DNA of 64,000 nt from Yamagishiella unicocca (GCA_003116995.1 BDSL01000005.1:992001-1056000), one strand, 5' to 3'. Counted from the first letter of the stretch, positions 44,764 through 57,587 are shown. Program-made: numbers and translations. Notes: generated by a model not told the origin, from the letters alone.

Positions 44764-47700
44764 ATGCAGACCGTTTCGCACCTACTTGAGCACCGGCGCA
44801 CCGGGCGCCGTGTCTCAGCATACCATGGACTTCTTATCTCCCGTCTTGGTCCGCTTCATGGCAGCGCAGCCTTGGGAACTTGCTGCACCGCCTTGTCATT
44901 CTGTTCCGACGACGGCGAAGCAAAGCTCGTTGTCGGTGATGAGACCTCGAGGCTCCAGCTGTGGCGTCCTGACTATGCTGGTGGCACAGTCGCTAGCGCA
45001 TTCGACACGGTAAGCAAAGGTCGGCACCGCACGGCTACAGCCATTGACGCCGCTCACCAACGCCCGCTCCCCCTCAACAGGGTCATACAGGATCAATACT
45101 ATGCGCTAGATTCCTGGCTGGAAGCGGGGGCTCGCGGCTTGTATGCTGCAGTACTGACCGGCAGGTAGGGCTTCACATCGCCTACTTCACCCGGAGCTGT
45201 CAGCCATAGCCGCTGCTGGGTCTCTGCATGGAGCCATCAATAGTTAGCACAATTCATTTTGTTTACGGTGACCAGTAGTACGAGTTCCGTCACTTGCACC
45301 GTGCCGGGCTCTTGGGGCTTGCAGTACTCGTGGAACCCAGGCTGCCCATGCACCAGAAACCCGTGCCGGCGCATTCCACTTCCCCCCACACAATTCCATG
45401 CACGTTGGCGCCAGCCGACGCCATTGCGACATCGCCAGCACCAGACTGCTGCGTCCGTGTTGCGGCGGCCGCCATGTTTCGTAGGTACGCCTTGTAGACC
45501 TGAACAAGCAGGCGACGCGGCCCTTCCTCTGCCATCGGGCACGTGTCAAAGCGCTGGCGAGCGTCAGCCCGGGTACGTGGTGTGCTTCCCTGGCGCACGG
45601 AGGCCGCTGCGCGTGGCTTCGCGCTGTAATTGGGTCGGTCCACCTCTTCGTGTCGGTGGAGCCAGGCCCCTGCCCATCTGTCCACCACCATCCCCCCGCA
45701 TCCTCGCCCGCTACCACGACACCTAAATACCATCAAACTCCCCCTCCACAGATGTGTTCCTGTCGGCCAGCGAGGACGGCACCGTCCGCTTGTTCGACAT
45801 TCGACAGGCGTGCGGCGGCCGCTTGGGCGGCGGGACACCCTCTGCCGGGGCTGGAGCCGACCCGCACAGCCTGCTAGGCAAGTGCCCGGCGCTACCCTCT
45901 CCGTATTGCTGTCGTACTCGGGCCTTATGCGCGCGCACCTGGAGCACCTGTACGCCCCGCCTTAACGCGGGTCGGCTCGGCACCCGCACCCACCAGCTGG
46001 GTCCTTCCCTCCGTCCCAACCCCTCCCTCCTCCCGCAGTTGAGCAGCGGTGCGAGCGCTCGGGCCGCAGCAGCCTCCGCATCAGCATCAACTCGCTGGCG
46101 GTGTCGCCGCTGGCGCCGCACCTGTTTGCGACGGGCGGCGGGGATCCGTTCGCGCGTGTGTACGACATGCGCATGGTCCGGGGCGGCGCCGCTGACCAGG
46201 TGCGTGGGCTGCTGAGCTGGCCCGTGCTGCTGGTGGGGAGGGGGCGTGACTTGGTTGCAGGAGGCCGTGCCCTTGGACGCCGTTATTTGCCTGTGTGGCG
46301 GCTGATCCACGATCCCATCACAAGGAGGTTGTTCCCATCCTGTCTGACCTTGCTCATTGCAGAGGCGGTGGTGCTGATGGGGCGGTGTTAGTGGTGACAG
46401 CAATATGTATTGGGGCAGCTTTAGGGTTTTACGATCGGGGCCGGGAGAGGGGCCCCTAGTCCCAGGCGCGTCAGCAGGCAGACACCATGACCTCCCTTGC
46501 TGGCGCAGCCAAGAAAGCAGCCCGCCGCCCTTGACACGTGCCGTCCGCCCCTGCACTGCCGCTGCTGCACCCCCAGGCCTCCCCTGGAGCCCCCGGTTCC
46601 AGCAGCAGCCGGCCCTCCTGGGTCTCCTGTTATGCCCCCTACCAGATGTGCAGCCCCAGCCTCGTGGCTGTCAACTCCAGCGGCTTCAGTACCCTGGGGC
46701 GGGTGCGCCACCTCACCGGTATCGCATTCGCCGCCGGCGGCCAGCACTTGCTGCTGAGCTACAGCGGAGACGCGATCTACTCCGTGTGTATGAAGGCCCA
46801 TGCCATGAGCTACGAGCAGCTGGAGGGCCGCCTGCGCCAGCACATCGCGGCGGCCGGGCTGACGTCGCCGGCCCGAGGTGACGGCGGCGCCGCCTGCGGC
46901 GGCGCGGGGACGGCGGCAGCGGAACGCAGCCCGGGCGCGGCGGCGTGGGAGTTCTTCACTCCGCCGCGGCGGCTGGCAGCGCCTGCGCCGGGCGGGAGGC
47001 TAGCGGCGGCAGCCGTACCCGTGGTACGACACGTCTCTCATGTCTTGTCCTGGTTCGTTGATCGTTTGCGGGCGCGTGCGGGGGCCAACCCTTGGTAGTG
47101 CGCATTTGCGCCTGGCAACACTGCACGGCATTCATCCTCACCATGTGTCTTCCCGCGTCACGCACGGCTGTTGATCACGCACGGCTGTTGATCACACACC
47201 ACCTGCACGCTTTCCTGACCCCGCAGCTGCAGGCTGCGACATCGGCGGGCCCCCGCGGCCCCTCGCCGCGCGGCTCGGGGCCTTCTGACATGCCTGCACT
47301 GGTGAGCAGCGACGACGATGACGTCAGCAGCGACGAGCCCAGGATGGCTGCGGCCAGGCGGCGGCTGGCGCTGGAACAGGGGGCGCGGCGCGGGCTGCTG
47401 TCCTTGGCGGCGCTGAGGGCGCGGTTTTCGCCGCTGGCGGCGCCGGAGCTGCAGTCGGAGCAGCATGGGAGACCCCAGCTGCTCGATAGGCCCCAACAGG
47501 AGCGGGCGCTCGTGAGCATGCCGCTGCCCTCAGGCACGATGACCATTGCGACTGGTGAGCGCGCGGCTGGGAGCGGCGGCGACACGGGACGGGGAGCGAA
47601 GGTGGAGAGGGACGACCCAGATGGGACCCTGCCTGTGCCTGCGTTTGAGAACCCCGTGCCGCCGTGCGTGCCACGGTCTCTCTTGGTTGATGCTGCAGGC

Positions 47701-50700
47701 GCAGCGGACGTGGCGGTGGGCGGTCCACGACCGTCGCCACAGCAGGGTCGTCAGCAGCAGGCGGGAGGAGCGGCGGACGGGTCTCCTGGCGGCGAGGGGC
47801 TAGCCGTCGGCGGAGGCGAGGGCTCACCAGCTCTCGGGTATGGCGGGGCGCGGAGGATTTGGTGGAGCGCGCTGGGGTAAATATGGCGGGGGGCGTAGGC
47901 AGCAAGAACAGGGACTAGGTCGGCGACGCGACCTCGCAAGGCGAGGCGCACTTGGCACCGTCCTCTCCCTCACACACGCTGCCGCTGATAGTGCCCTGCG
48001 GCTCCTCTGCCCCTCCTGCCGCTCTCCCTACCCCGCAGCGCCACCACCCGGCGCATGGCCTGGTACCGATACACGTTGTCCCCCTCCGGAGCAGCGCGTC
48101 CCCCGGCACCGCCACCGCCACCAGCATCAGAGGCCTTGCAGGCGCAGCCGACGCTGGGTCTGTCGCCGGGTACAGCGCAATCCAGCCGGATCCCTCGGCC
48201 CTTCCGGGCCCTACCCAGGGCTGCCGCGCCTGGTCCGCCTGCGCTTGCATCCCTTGCATCAGCCGTCGATCCGCAGACCCGCGGGCCCCTCCACGGCGGC
48301 GCAGAGCCAGCCGGCGCTGACGCCGACGCCGACGACCTAGTTGGCGCGGAGCCGGGGGCCCTCACGGCCGTGTCAGCACCCCCGTCGATGCTGTCTCGTC
48401 TTGTAGCTGGCGCACCAGTTGTTGGTGCTCCTTATCGTACCAGGACGGCGATGGCGGATGGTAGTGACGAGGTGATGGCTGATGCGCCGGCCGCCCTTCC
48501 GCAGTCGTCGGCCGCCGGCCCAGGGCTGGAAGACCGGGCGCTGCCGCTGCCAGCCTCGGCGCAACCGCTGGTGCGCTCCCTGCGCGATCAGGCGGAGCTG
48601 CTGATGCGGCTGGAGCGCGTGTCGCGGCTGGCAGAGCAGCTGGCGGAGCACAGGCGGCTGCTGCGGGACATTGAGCAGCAGGAGCTGGGCTGGCGCAGCC
48701 GGCTAGGGCAGCAGCAGGGGCAGGCGCAAGGAGGTGCGCCGAGCCAGCAGCTGGGGGGCGAGGTGATGAGGGAGGAGGCTCTGCTGCCACGGCCGAGCCG
48801 GCCCGTGGACCTGAGCGCGCCACGGCTGCAGCCCGCAGAAGACCGAGCCGGAGGAGGCGGTGGTGGTCTCGACAGCGATGGCGGCGCCGGAGGGAATCCC
48901 GGGCTCCAGCAGCGCCGCCGCCGCCGCTGCCCTCGTCCGGCCCAGGGCTTTGGGGCCGGCGTCGTTGAGGGGCTCGGTCAGCAGGAGGGAGGGCAGGCGG
49001 TGGCTGCAGCAGCCGGGAGATCAGGGCCGACCGTAGCTTTGCCGGGGGACGTGACAATGGCGGCAGTAGCAGTAGCGGCACCCGCGGTCAACGGCCGTCG
49101 GACGCTACGGCGGCCGGCGGTGTCACAGCACCCCTGCAGTAGCAGTAGTAGCAGTGACGGCGGCGGCAGTGGCAGTGGCGTCCTGGAGGCCAGGGCCCGT
49201 CGCCGCGGCGGTGCAGGGGGCGGCATGGACGACTCCAGGGAGGCTGGACGCCAGGGGCCTGGGGCTCAACACCGGCCCGCAGCGGAGCGCAGCCACCACC
49301 CGGTCAAGCGCCGCCGGACTCAGCTCGTGGAAAGCAGCAGCCACCCGCGCCACCGCCACCAGGCCCCGGGCCCTATACCGGGGCCCGGCTCCCGCCGCAG
49401 GCCGCAGGGGGCTTCGCCGGTGGGGCACGGTGCCGCGGTGGTGGAGCCCATGGATGAGGGGTTGCACGACGGGGCTGAGGAGGGTGCGCCGGGCCGGGCC
49501 GCCGCGGGCGGCCGACCGGCCGCCAGGCGACCGCAGCTGGGGCCGGCCTCCTCGGCGTCCCCGTCTGCGTCCGTGTCGTCGTCGTCGTCGGATGACGATC
49601 GAATGCTGCCGCCGGCAAGGGCGCGGCCGCCGCCGGCGGCTGCGCCGCCGCCGCCGCCACTCGACCGTGCGGAGCCGCGCCGGCCGTGGACGGGGGAGCT
49701 GCACTGGGAGCTCCTACCCCCGGTGGCAGTGGGGCGGTCCGGTCGAACGGCTGGCCCGGCAGGCGCCTATATTGGCAACGGGTCACCGATGAGGCCTGCG
49801 CTTGTGCTGCCTCGCCTGCCGCAGCTCCGAACCAGAAACACCGTTTCTGCTGCCGCCGGCCCCGTCGAGGGCGCTGTGGCCGCAGGCGGCGAGAGCGCTG
49901 GCGGCACCCCAGGCCGGCTCGGGAACGCCGACCCTTGGGTCAGCCCTGGCAGGCGACCGCGGCAGCCTCAGCACGCGCGGACTCTCCTGCAGGACGAGCA
50001 GAGGGACGTGGGTCAGGTGGGCCCTATGGAGCTGGACGCACTGCCGCCGCCCTGGGGCTTGCGGTCGCCGCAGGGCACGGCGCCGGGCGGGGGCCCTCCA
50101 GGGAGGCCCATCGGCGGGTGAGAGCGGCAGGGAGAGTGGCGACAGGGGAGAGGGTTTAGGGTGTAGGCACGGAGAGCAGAGGCGGGAGGGCATTGATCGG
50201 GGTGGGTGTGGGGTTTATGTACTCCCCGCCTTCTGTATTTAGGTATGGTCCACACTATTACCGAGCGCGATTGTGGGCCACACTATCGTTGGCTGCGCGG
50301 TGTCGCCAGCACTTCGCCCCACTCGCACGCCTCAATGCGGGCCAGCCCAAGCCTGTTTGTGTGCAGCGGTTAATGCGCAGTGCAACACCCAAACACGTGC
50401 TCCGTACCCGCCCTGTGTAGCTTGGAGCCGCCGCTGTGGGCGGCGGCATCCGAGTCTTCGCCCCCGGATACCAGGGGTAACCCCACCCGGGCCAGCGCTG
50501 CTAGTGGCGCCGCCGCCTCTGCAAACGGGGCTGGCAACGGTCCTGCGAACGGCGCTGGGAATGGCGCCGCGAACGGCGCTGGCGCCGGCACGGGGCGCTT
50601 GGGCGGTATTGTGGGAACTGGTGGCACCGGGGGTGGCGTGAACGTGGGGGCCGGAGGAGGAGGTGGGCCGGGGGCTGGTGGCGCCGACTGCGGGTTCCTG

Positions 50701-52480
50701 AGGTGCTTCGACGGCCACAAGAACGTCATGACGATCAAGGAGGTGGGTGGGCAGGGGGCGGCGGTGCTGTGGGTGGGCAGGAGACGGCGGTGCTGTCTCT
50801 TAAGGAAAACAAACAAGGAAAGGAGACTAAATCCCAGCCCTGCCCGGCGACGTGTTGTGTGTGCGTATGTGTGTGTGTCGTGTAATGACGCGTGGGGTGT
50901 ATCGTGTGTGGCCGCATCGCGGTGCCCAGCCCCCTGCCACCTGTTACCCCGGCCTGGAGCTGCGGACCCGCTGCGAGCCGCCATGACCCACGGGTCTCTG
51001 TCCGCACGATGACGTCATTTAGGCGCCTAGCATCACCAGCGCCCCGCGCCGCCTCCTGACAGGTGGCCTGGATGGGCGGCTCGGGCTCCGAACCCGCCTA
51101 CGTGGCATCTGGCTCCGATGAGGGGCACGTGTTCATCTGGGAGTACGACACCGGGGAGATCGTACGGATGCTGCCCGTGCAGGAGCACGTCATCCCCACG
51201 TGCCTCGCGGTGAGCCCCTCCTTACGCCTCCAAAAACCCTGCCTCCCCCTCCTGCAGCCCCAACCCCGCTTGTCCTGCCCAGTCGCCGCGCCTCCCGTCT
51301 TCCCTTTCCCCCCGGGGCCCTTGGCACCTTGGTTTACTCTGGACTACTTCCCTCCGCCGCCTTCCCGGTAACGCTCACGCCCTCATTCGTTTTTCTCCTT
51401 TTCGGTCCTGCAGGTGCACCCGTTCGAGCCCATGCTTGCGGCCTGTGGCAACGGCACCGCAGTGAAGCTGTGGGCCCCGGGCGGCGCCCGCGGCGGCAGG
51501 GGCAGCCTGGCGGAGGCGGAGGCAGCGGCGGGGTCCGGCAGCGAGCGGCTGCGGGAGCTGGTGGCCACCAATCGGGCGGACCTGCAGCGGCGGCAGGCGG
51601 AGGCGGAGGTGACGACCACTCGGGGCCGGCCAGTGGGCGCAGGTTGGGCGACGTTTGCGGCGGTGAGCGGGTGGGCTGTGGGCTCTCCGTGCCGAGGACC
51701 GGGGCCAGGAGGACTTAGGGTTTTACGTCGTACAGCAGGCCGGGCTGGTTCATGGATAGCCTTGCCGCATCCTGGAAGCGCGCGCCGGCCTTCTTGGTAC
51801 TGCTCGATGGTCCCATCTGGCGCCCTCGCGTTTGCGCCTGGCGCCGCCGGATAAGCCACTCCCTGCTGATTAGGCTGCACGCCATTAAGCTACTAAAAGG
51901 ATGCTTGTTAGATTGAATTAGTTTTACAACTCTTAATTTGATTTAGTTTTACGCCTTTCAGTTTCACATCTCCTAAAAGACCAACGCCTTGGTCCCGCCC
52001 TGGCACACACCCACCCGTCAGGCCATCCGGGAGCGCTCCAACGACGTCACCGCGGCCGTCAACGCAGCCCGCGCAGAGATCGGCGCACGGGTGGCTGCCC
52101 GGTCCGGCACCGGCGCCGTCACCGCCAGCCCCCTCGGCAGCCCCGCAGCTGGGGCTGCCCGGCCGCGGCAGAGCCTGGACAGTCCGCTGCCGCAGCGGCA
52201 ACAGGCCTCACCGCCGGCCGCGGGCCAGGGCCAGGGCGGCTCCCCACCTGTGGGGCACGTCCTAAGGCTGAGCACGGCTCTGGAGCGGCAGCGGCGGCGC
52301 AGCGGCAGCCCCGAGGAGACCATCCCTGCCTTTGGGATGACGCCACCGGCGGGCCAGCGGCGGCGCAATGCCGCCGACGAGGGCGCGGACGATGATGAGG
52401 ACGACGCGGGCGCTGGCCGCGGCGCCGGCCGTGAGGGTCCGGACGTCGCGATGTCTCCGCGCTTGTGCAGTATTATGTAG
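44764..52480 (+). CDS. DCAF6: DCAF6-like WD40 protein with a very large low-complexity insert
   Basis: Exons supported by phase: 44764-45009, 45485-45572, 45752-45877, 46039-46199, 46577 to about 47030, about 47227-47876, 48039-50117, 50421-50742, 51063-51209, 51414-51608 and 51980-52480; one exon between 45010 and 45484 is probably missing. WD-repeat segments: LVVGDETSRLQLWRPD; VRLVDLNKQATRPFLCHRAR and VKALASVSP; DVFLSASEDGTVRLFDIRQ; INSLAVSPLAPHLFATGGGD and PFARVYDMRMV; HLTGIAFAAGGQHLLLSYSG. After the insert come CFDGHKNVMTIKEVAWMGG, YVASGSDEGHVFIWEYDTGE and AVHPFEPMLAACGNGTAVKL followed by WAP. The FDGHKNxxTIKE, SGSDEGHVFIWE and HPFEPMLA blocks are typical of DCAF6 (NRIP/IQWD1), a substrate receptor of CUL4-DDB1 ubiquitin ligases. 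About 1000 residues of Gln/Gly/Pro/Arg-rich sequence separate the two WD blocks. The intron after 45877 is GC-AG. Total about 1650 residues. Boundaries in 47030-48040 are uncertain. Confidence 0.75.
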
Positions 52481-54245
52481 GAGGGTTGGGTCGGTAGGTG
52501 GTGCTGCTGGCGGTTGTGGGCACGGGGGAGGAAGGAGGTGGTGTGGGGTTCCTGGCAAGCAAGGTAGAGCACCTGCACGCATGGCGCTGTGGCCACGGGG
52601 TGCCGCGTCCAACCGTGCTGGATTGAGAGGAAAGAGGAAACACGGTGGTGGGCATTTGAGAGACAAGTGTGCTGGGTGGGACGGAGGCGTGCCTCTTGGT
52701 GGCCTGATGAAGGGAATTATCGTGTTGAATTTTGGTTGGTTGGGGGGCCGATGGCGCCGGCTTTGGGCCCCACACCTTGCTGCAAGTGGTGCTGCTGCTA
52801 GGAGGGGGCCAAGTAGGCGCAATTTTGAGCCAACAGCGCTGCACGGATACCATACCACCTGGCCAGAACTAGCTCCGGCTGCTAGTGGGTGAGCACGCTG
52901 GGGTATGGGCGCGGGTCTCCGGTGCTGTCCGAAATGCAGAGATTACTATATTATTATATTCTATTCTATAGCTGTTAAGAGGCTGGCGGCCAATGACCCT
53001 TGGACCACCGCTCTGCGGCCCATCACGTTCAGTTGGGACGAGCTGGAACTGCTACGTGCAGTTGTTGGTTATACGGTACCAGTGCCTGTGAAAGATGCGG
53101 GTGCGGACGACTGGCCTATCTTAATACTCAGACCGTCACGACGGCTGGAAAGCCGAGCGGGTGTCCTGCTGTCCTTACAAGGCCATGCCGTGAATCGGGT
53201 CCCGATTAGGCCATTCAGTGCGCAGCTTGACAGGAGCGGATGCGGCTTGTGCGGAGTTGAAAGGAGGCCGGTACTCCGAATCGAAGCTCGTTGGGAACGG
53301 ATTTGCGACACAGCTGGATCGCTTTTTGTTTTGTTACAGGTGTTTGTTTGTTGCATCGCTGACTCCCATGCTGTACATTGTGGGTCCGTAGCGGCCTCAA
53401 TGTGGGGGCAGCTGGGGTCCGCGTCATTCGAGGGCACCCTCTGAATGCTTCTGGCGTATTCCTAAGTATTTAGGTGTCCATTCCACGTCCTTACCTCCTC
53501 GCCGGAAGTAATTAATTATGACGATGTCCTCGAGGGGAACCGTCGAGGGTCAGGGCCGGCCCCCGAGGGTCGGCGGGGCTGCGGCAGTTTGCCGCAAGGC
53601 CCAAACACACCCTTCTCTTACCTAATTGTATTGCAGTAACAATAACGACTTGCGGGTGTCCTGACCGGTCCTGACATTGTAGGCGGTGAAAATGCTGCTG
53701 AACGTGTGTGTGCTCCCGATTGAAGGTTACAAAATGGTAGCAAGGCGATGTAGCCGGGTAGCAACCGGTCGTGTGTGAGGCTGAGACGTACGCTCCCTAC
53801 GGTGGTTGCACGTACGTTACCCTATGGCTGCGCTACTGCCGTACGCACCCCCCAGCTGACATGTCAACCTTTGAAAGACATGTTCGGCACAACCCGTGTT
53901 GGCGTCAACCTGTTGTATAATGTTTACAACAGTTTCGTTAGCCTGAAACCAGCCATGCCAAGCCTACCACGCGCAGTCGACTTCATCGCATTGACGCCAC
54001 ACATCGGTACTTAGCTCAAACCCCAGAGCCCTACGCGGACTGCCCTCCGTTTCATGTACCGTAGCTCGCCTCAAGATTGCTCTCCCAGCCACGTATAGGT
54101 GGGTGCACTCACCATTGGAGGCCCCGGCCAGCCCCTAACAGGCACGAGCGACCCCCCCAGCCGGCCCCAGCTGCCACGGAGCAAACAAGTAGACGGAGCT
54201 AGGATGATGCAGTCAGCCTCTGTTTGCCGAGTGGGACCCGCCTCT
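52481..54245. other. Convergent intergenic interval
   Basis: It lies between the stops of the DCAF6-like and ISCA2 genes. Frames such as 52905-53444 plus show no domain. A TGCGGCA-gtt-TGCCGCA hairpin is at 53580-53596 next to GC-rich repeats (GTCGAGGGTC, CGAGGGTCGG). The minus strand reads TGTAA at 53924-53928, a possible 3' end for ISCA2. Nothing else is recognisable. Confidence 0.45.
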
Positions 54246-55854
54246 TCACTTGAGCTTCGCGGCGAACGAGCTCCCGCATCCACAGGACGCCTCCGCGTTG
54301 GGGTTCTGGCTGATCTGTAGGCGCCGCCGGGAGAGCCCGACAGGAGAGAGTGGGGGGCAGTCGGCACTGTTGGGTTACGCGGCACGAGACGAGTATGACC
54401 ATGGGTCGGTACCTTTACCGGCGCAACGAAGCCTATGATGCGAGGCATGAGCTGGTCGCCGTACTGTGGCTCCCTGCGCTACCGCAGCAGCCTCTGCGCC
54501 ACCACCACATCTTTGGGCGCGCCATGGCGCTTGATCCCGCTCAGCCCTGCCCTACCCCCTGGAACCGTCAGCATGCAATTCCAAACGAGTGTGCCCAACA
54601 TTTCCTATTCAGTTATACTTTTCAATGCTGACCTACGGGTTTCCTCTCATACCCCCTGGAGCCGCCCCACCCAGCCCCGCTCCCGCCCCACCCCGCCACG
54701 AGCCGTACCGTAAACGCGGCCCGCATGATGGTGTCCTCGAACTCCAGAGTGGCCCCTCGCAGGAACTCCAGTGAGATGGTGTCGCACACCACCCGGCCTC
54801 CGTCCGACTCGAACATTCTGTGGTTGGCGGGGGTGCCGCGGAGGGTCAACAGGGCTGGACGGGAACCACCGCACCCAGCGCAGCACTCCCAGCCAAGAAG
54901 GGTTTCTATTTCAGCCCATATCCTGTTTTATATGGGTTTTAGTTTTTTTAGGGTTTTAGGGTTTTGCACTGGCCGGGTGGGGTTGCCCCGTGTTCGCAGG
55001 GTTCGGGAAATCTCGGGTGAACGCCTGGGGCAGCGTAGAAACGTGTGCTGGTCGTACAAGGCAAATGATCGGATAGGCCAGGATATGGAGAGTGCAGGAC
55101 CGCCGGCGTTGCGGCCCCCTTGGTCGACGTGGTTGGCGTTACGCAAAGCGGCCGCCCACCGGCGTCGTCCCCAGCCCCAAGTCCATTACCATTACACAAC
55201 ACGAATTGTCAGTCCATTACACAACGCGAATTCTAAGTCCAACCAGCTAAGCCCGGGCCAGAACACCCTGGCCGGGTAGCCGCGACCCCGGGCCAGAACA
55301 CACGCTGTCACATGCCCTGGCTGGCGTGGCCATGACCCCGGGCGAGGATATTGTGTGGTATGAAATCCCCTGCCCTCGTGCGTGCAGCTCACATGTCATC
55401 ATGCTTGACCTCGTCGTCCAATTTAAACTTGTACTGGAAACCCGAGCAGCCCCCGCCCTCCACCTCAATCCGCAGGGCTAAGTTGCTGCCGGGCTTCTCC
55501 GCCTGGAGCTCCCGGAGTCGCTGGAAGGGCACCGAGGGAGCAATGATGGGAGGCAGTATAGCTTTTGAATCGCGGGAGCTGGTAGCCGTGGGAAGCCCCC
55601 CCTTGAGGACCGGAGGCGTGCAATCTACGTACCGCAGCCGCCGAGGGGTGAATCTGGAGACCAGAAGCTTCGTCGATGGCAGCTGCTGCAGTGCTGTATG
55701 CCGGCAGCTCTATTGACAACGCGCGTAGGGTATGACGTGGCCCTGTCCGCAACGTTAGTCCGACGAATCCCGTCGCCTGAGAGGCTGTCTGAGTAAGCGA
55801 GCCGCTCAGGATGCGCTCAGCCAGCGCAACAGCTTGAAGGGTTCGCGAGAGCAT
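54246..55854 (-). CDS. ISCA2: ISCA2-type A-type iron-sulfur assembly protein
   Basis: Four phase-compatible exons, 55854-55633, 55520-55393, 54817-54709 and 54314-54246, give about 175 residues. The N-terminal about 60 residues form a mitochondrial-type presequence ([20 protein letters not shown]). The domain starts [20 protein letters not shown], a join that only splicing produces, and continues [20 protein letters not shown], then LDDEVKHDD. Exon 3 has [20 protein letters not shown] and ATLEFED; exon 4 has [14 protein letters not shown]. The three cysteines conserved in A-type carriers are present (GGGCSG and CGCGSS). ISCA2 works with ISCA1 and IBA57 in maturing [4Fe-4S] proteins in mitochondria. 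The GG-rich cysteine motif, the [11 protein letters not shown] end and the presequence favour ISCA2 over plastid SufA types. The first intron (55632-55521) is inferred from phase and alignment to the family. Confidence 0.88.
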
Positions 55855-57549
55855 CGAGTTGTAGGCTTGCTTGTAGGGTTGGGAAGGATGAAATGTTAAT
55901 TTCGGTAAGGCGCTAACTAATGCACACCACAAGATTGCCTAGGTCGATATCTCGCGAGCGTAGCCAGCGTTGTAAACGGGTTGCGTGACGGTCGCGATGT
56001 GGGTCGAACGCTGTCCTCCTACTGCAACAAGTAAGCAAGGCGAGAAGGCTCAGACAATATGTTTTAGGTTTACTTATGTTCTTGTGTTAAAGTGGGTTCA
56101 TCGCTCGCATGCATAGTTGACGTATCGGTGGGTTGAGTCTGTGTGACCAATCACTGGCGTGAGCAAGCTTTGCTGACAAACAGCGCAACCATGTGCGGCA
56201 TTAGGATAAAGCCTAAATGCTGTTGAGCAAGAACGCAGAAGATGCATATCCCTGCAGAAGACGGCAGCGGAGGTCACTTTCGGAACTATTTATTGCCCCC
56301 ATACACAACCATCGATAATGCATCTTGAAAGCGCAAGGGATCGTAATACATGCCTTTGAGCATCGGTTGCAAACGGGATAACATGGCAAGGAGCGAAGTG
56401 TAGAGCCAGAATAGAGAGCGCTCCCGTTACAATTGTATAAGAGCAGTCATGCAATTAATTGCGCGTTATTCCGGCAGTCATTCTCATCCGTGGGCGAAAA
56501 GGAGTCCAAAGAAATTGCCGCTAAGTGGCGGCAACTTGGTCCCTCCCCCCCCCTCGCCTTCCGACATAAAATTGTCACGAGCGTCCCAAACATGAACAGG
56601 AATGATCCACTGCTCCATTATTCCCATCACTGCTCCTTACTGCCGGCCGAACGTGGGTAGCCGGATTCTCCTTCTACCTGCCTAGTGTCGCCTAGATTCG
56701 TTGCAGGGCACTGCTTACTCCACGAATGCATGCTTGTTCTCCTTAGCCTTTTCCCCTGGTGCCCGCCTGGTTGAACCCCTGCGAACGGGCCAATGTAGTG
56801 GAGCAAGTCAGGAAATCTACCGTGGAAAGCTGCCAATTGAAGGCCGATACTTTCCCCCCACATCCGAATGCCGGACAATTAAAGCATGCTTATACTGGCT
56901 GTACCATGGGCCCGAGGACAGAGCGCTTGCCAAGAGCAACACTCACTTGGCGGCGCCCATGTTGGCGCCTCCACTGACCGCCAGGAATGACCGGAAGAGG
57001 TTAGAGTTCGCGTCGTAAATCATCGTCGTAAAAGGGCAGCGTCGACCGTGAGCAACAGATCGCAAAAATCACGTCAGTGTAGGCGGGTGCTTAAAAATCT
57101 TGGGAGTTTAACACTTTATAGTGCGTGATTTTATTATCACTTTGAACGAATGTGCGAAGATTACAGCAATTTGCAATTACCAAGATAATCATCATAGTTT
57201 CATGTCGGCCAACCGCGCCCGTACGGGCAAAGCGGGGACGTCCCGGTCGCGTGTCCGGCAAAAAAGGACATTGATATGTCATTATCATCCAACTAGGTGT
57301 AGTTCTTCGAGGGCAGTTCACGGGCCTTAGTTCCACAGCCGCGCGGCACGAGCAGTCGACAGCCCCCCATCCCGACCCGAGGGTCCCCAATTCCCTGCTC
57401 GGCCCCAAAATCCGACCAAAACTGTACGCTGCCGACGCACGTCCGATCCAAAATTCTTCTTCACACCACCGCCAGCCTCAACCATCAACGCACCCACCTG
57501 CAAGCTAAACAACCATCACATACAGTAGCATGCGCGCCTCACGCAACAT
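55855..57549. other. Intergenic region upstream of ISCA2, no gene recognised
   Basis: Lower-GC sequence between the ISCA2 start and the end of the first acyltransferase gene. Frames at 56433-56660 and 56701-57018 have no domain and unremarkable composition. The right end near 57300-57500 is C-rich without coding signs. Confidence 0.5.
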
Positions 57550-57554
57550 TTACA
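57550..57554 (-). terminator. TGTAA polyadenylation-type signal, acyltransferase copy 1
   Basis: The minus strand reads TGTAA only 35 bp beyond the stop at 57588. This is very close, so it may be a secondary site. Confidence 0.4.
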
Positions 57555-57587
57555 CCTCCAGCAAAACAAACCATACCGATGATCAGA

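Noticed and set aside
45290..45838. A minus-strand gene of about 182 codons
   Set aside because: It overlaps DCAF6-like WD exons that join in phase on the plus strand and has no domain of its own.
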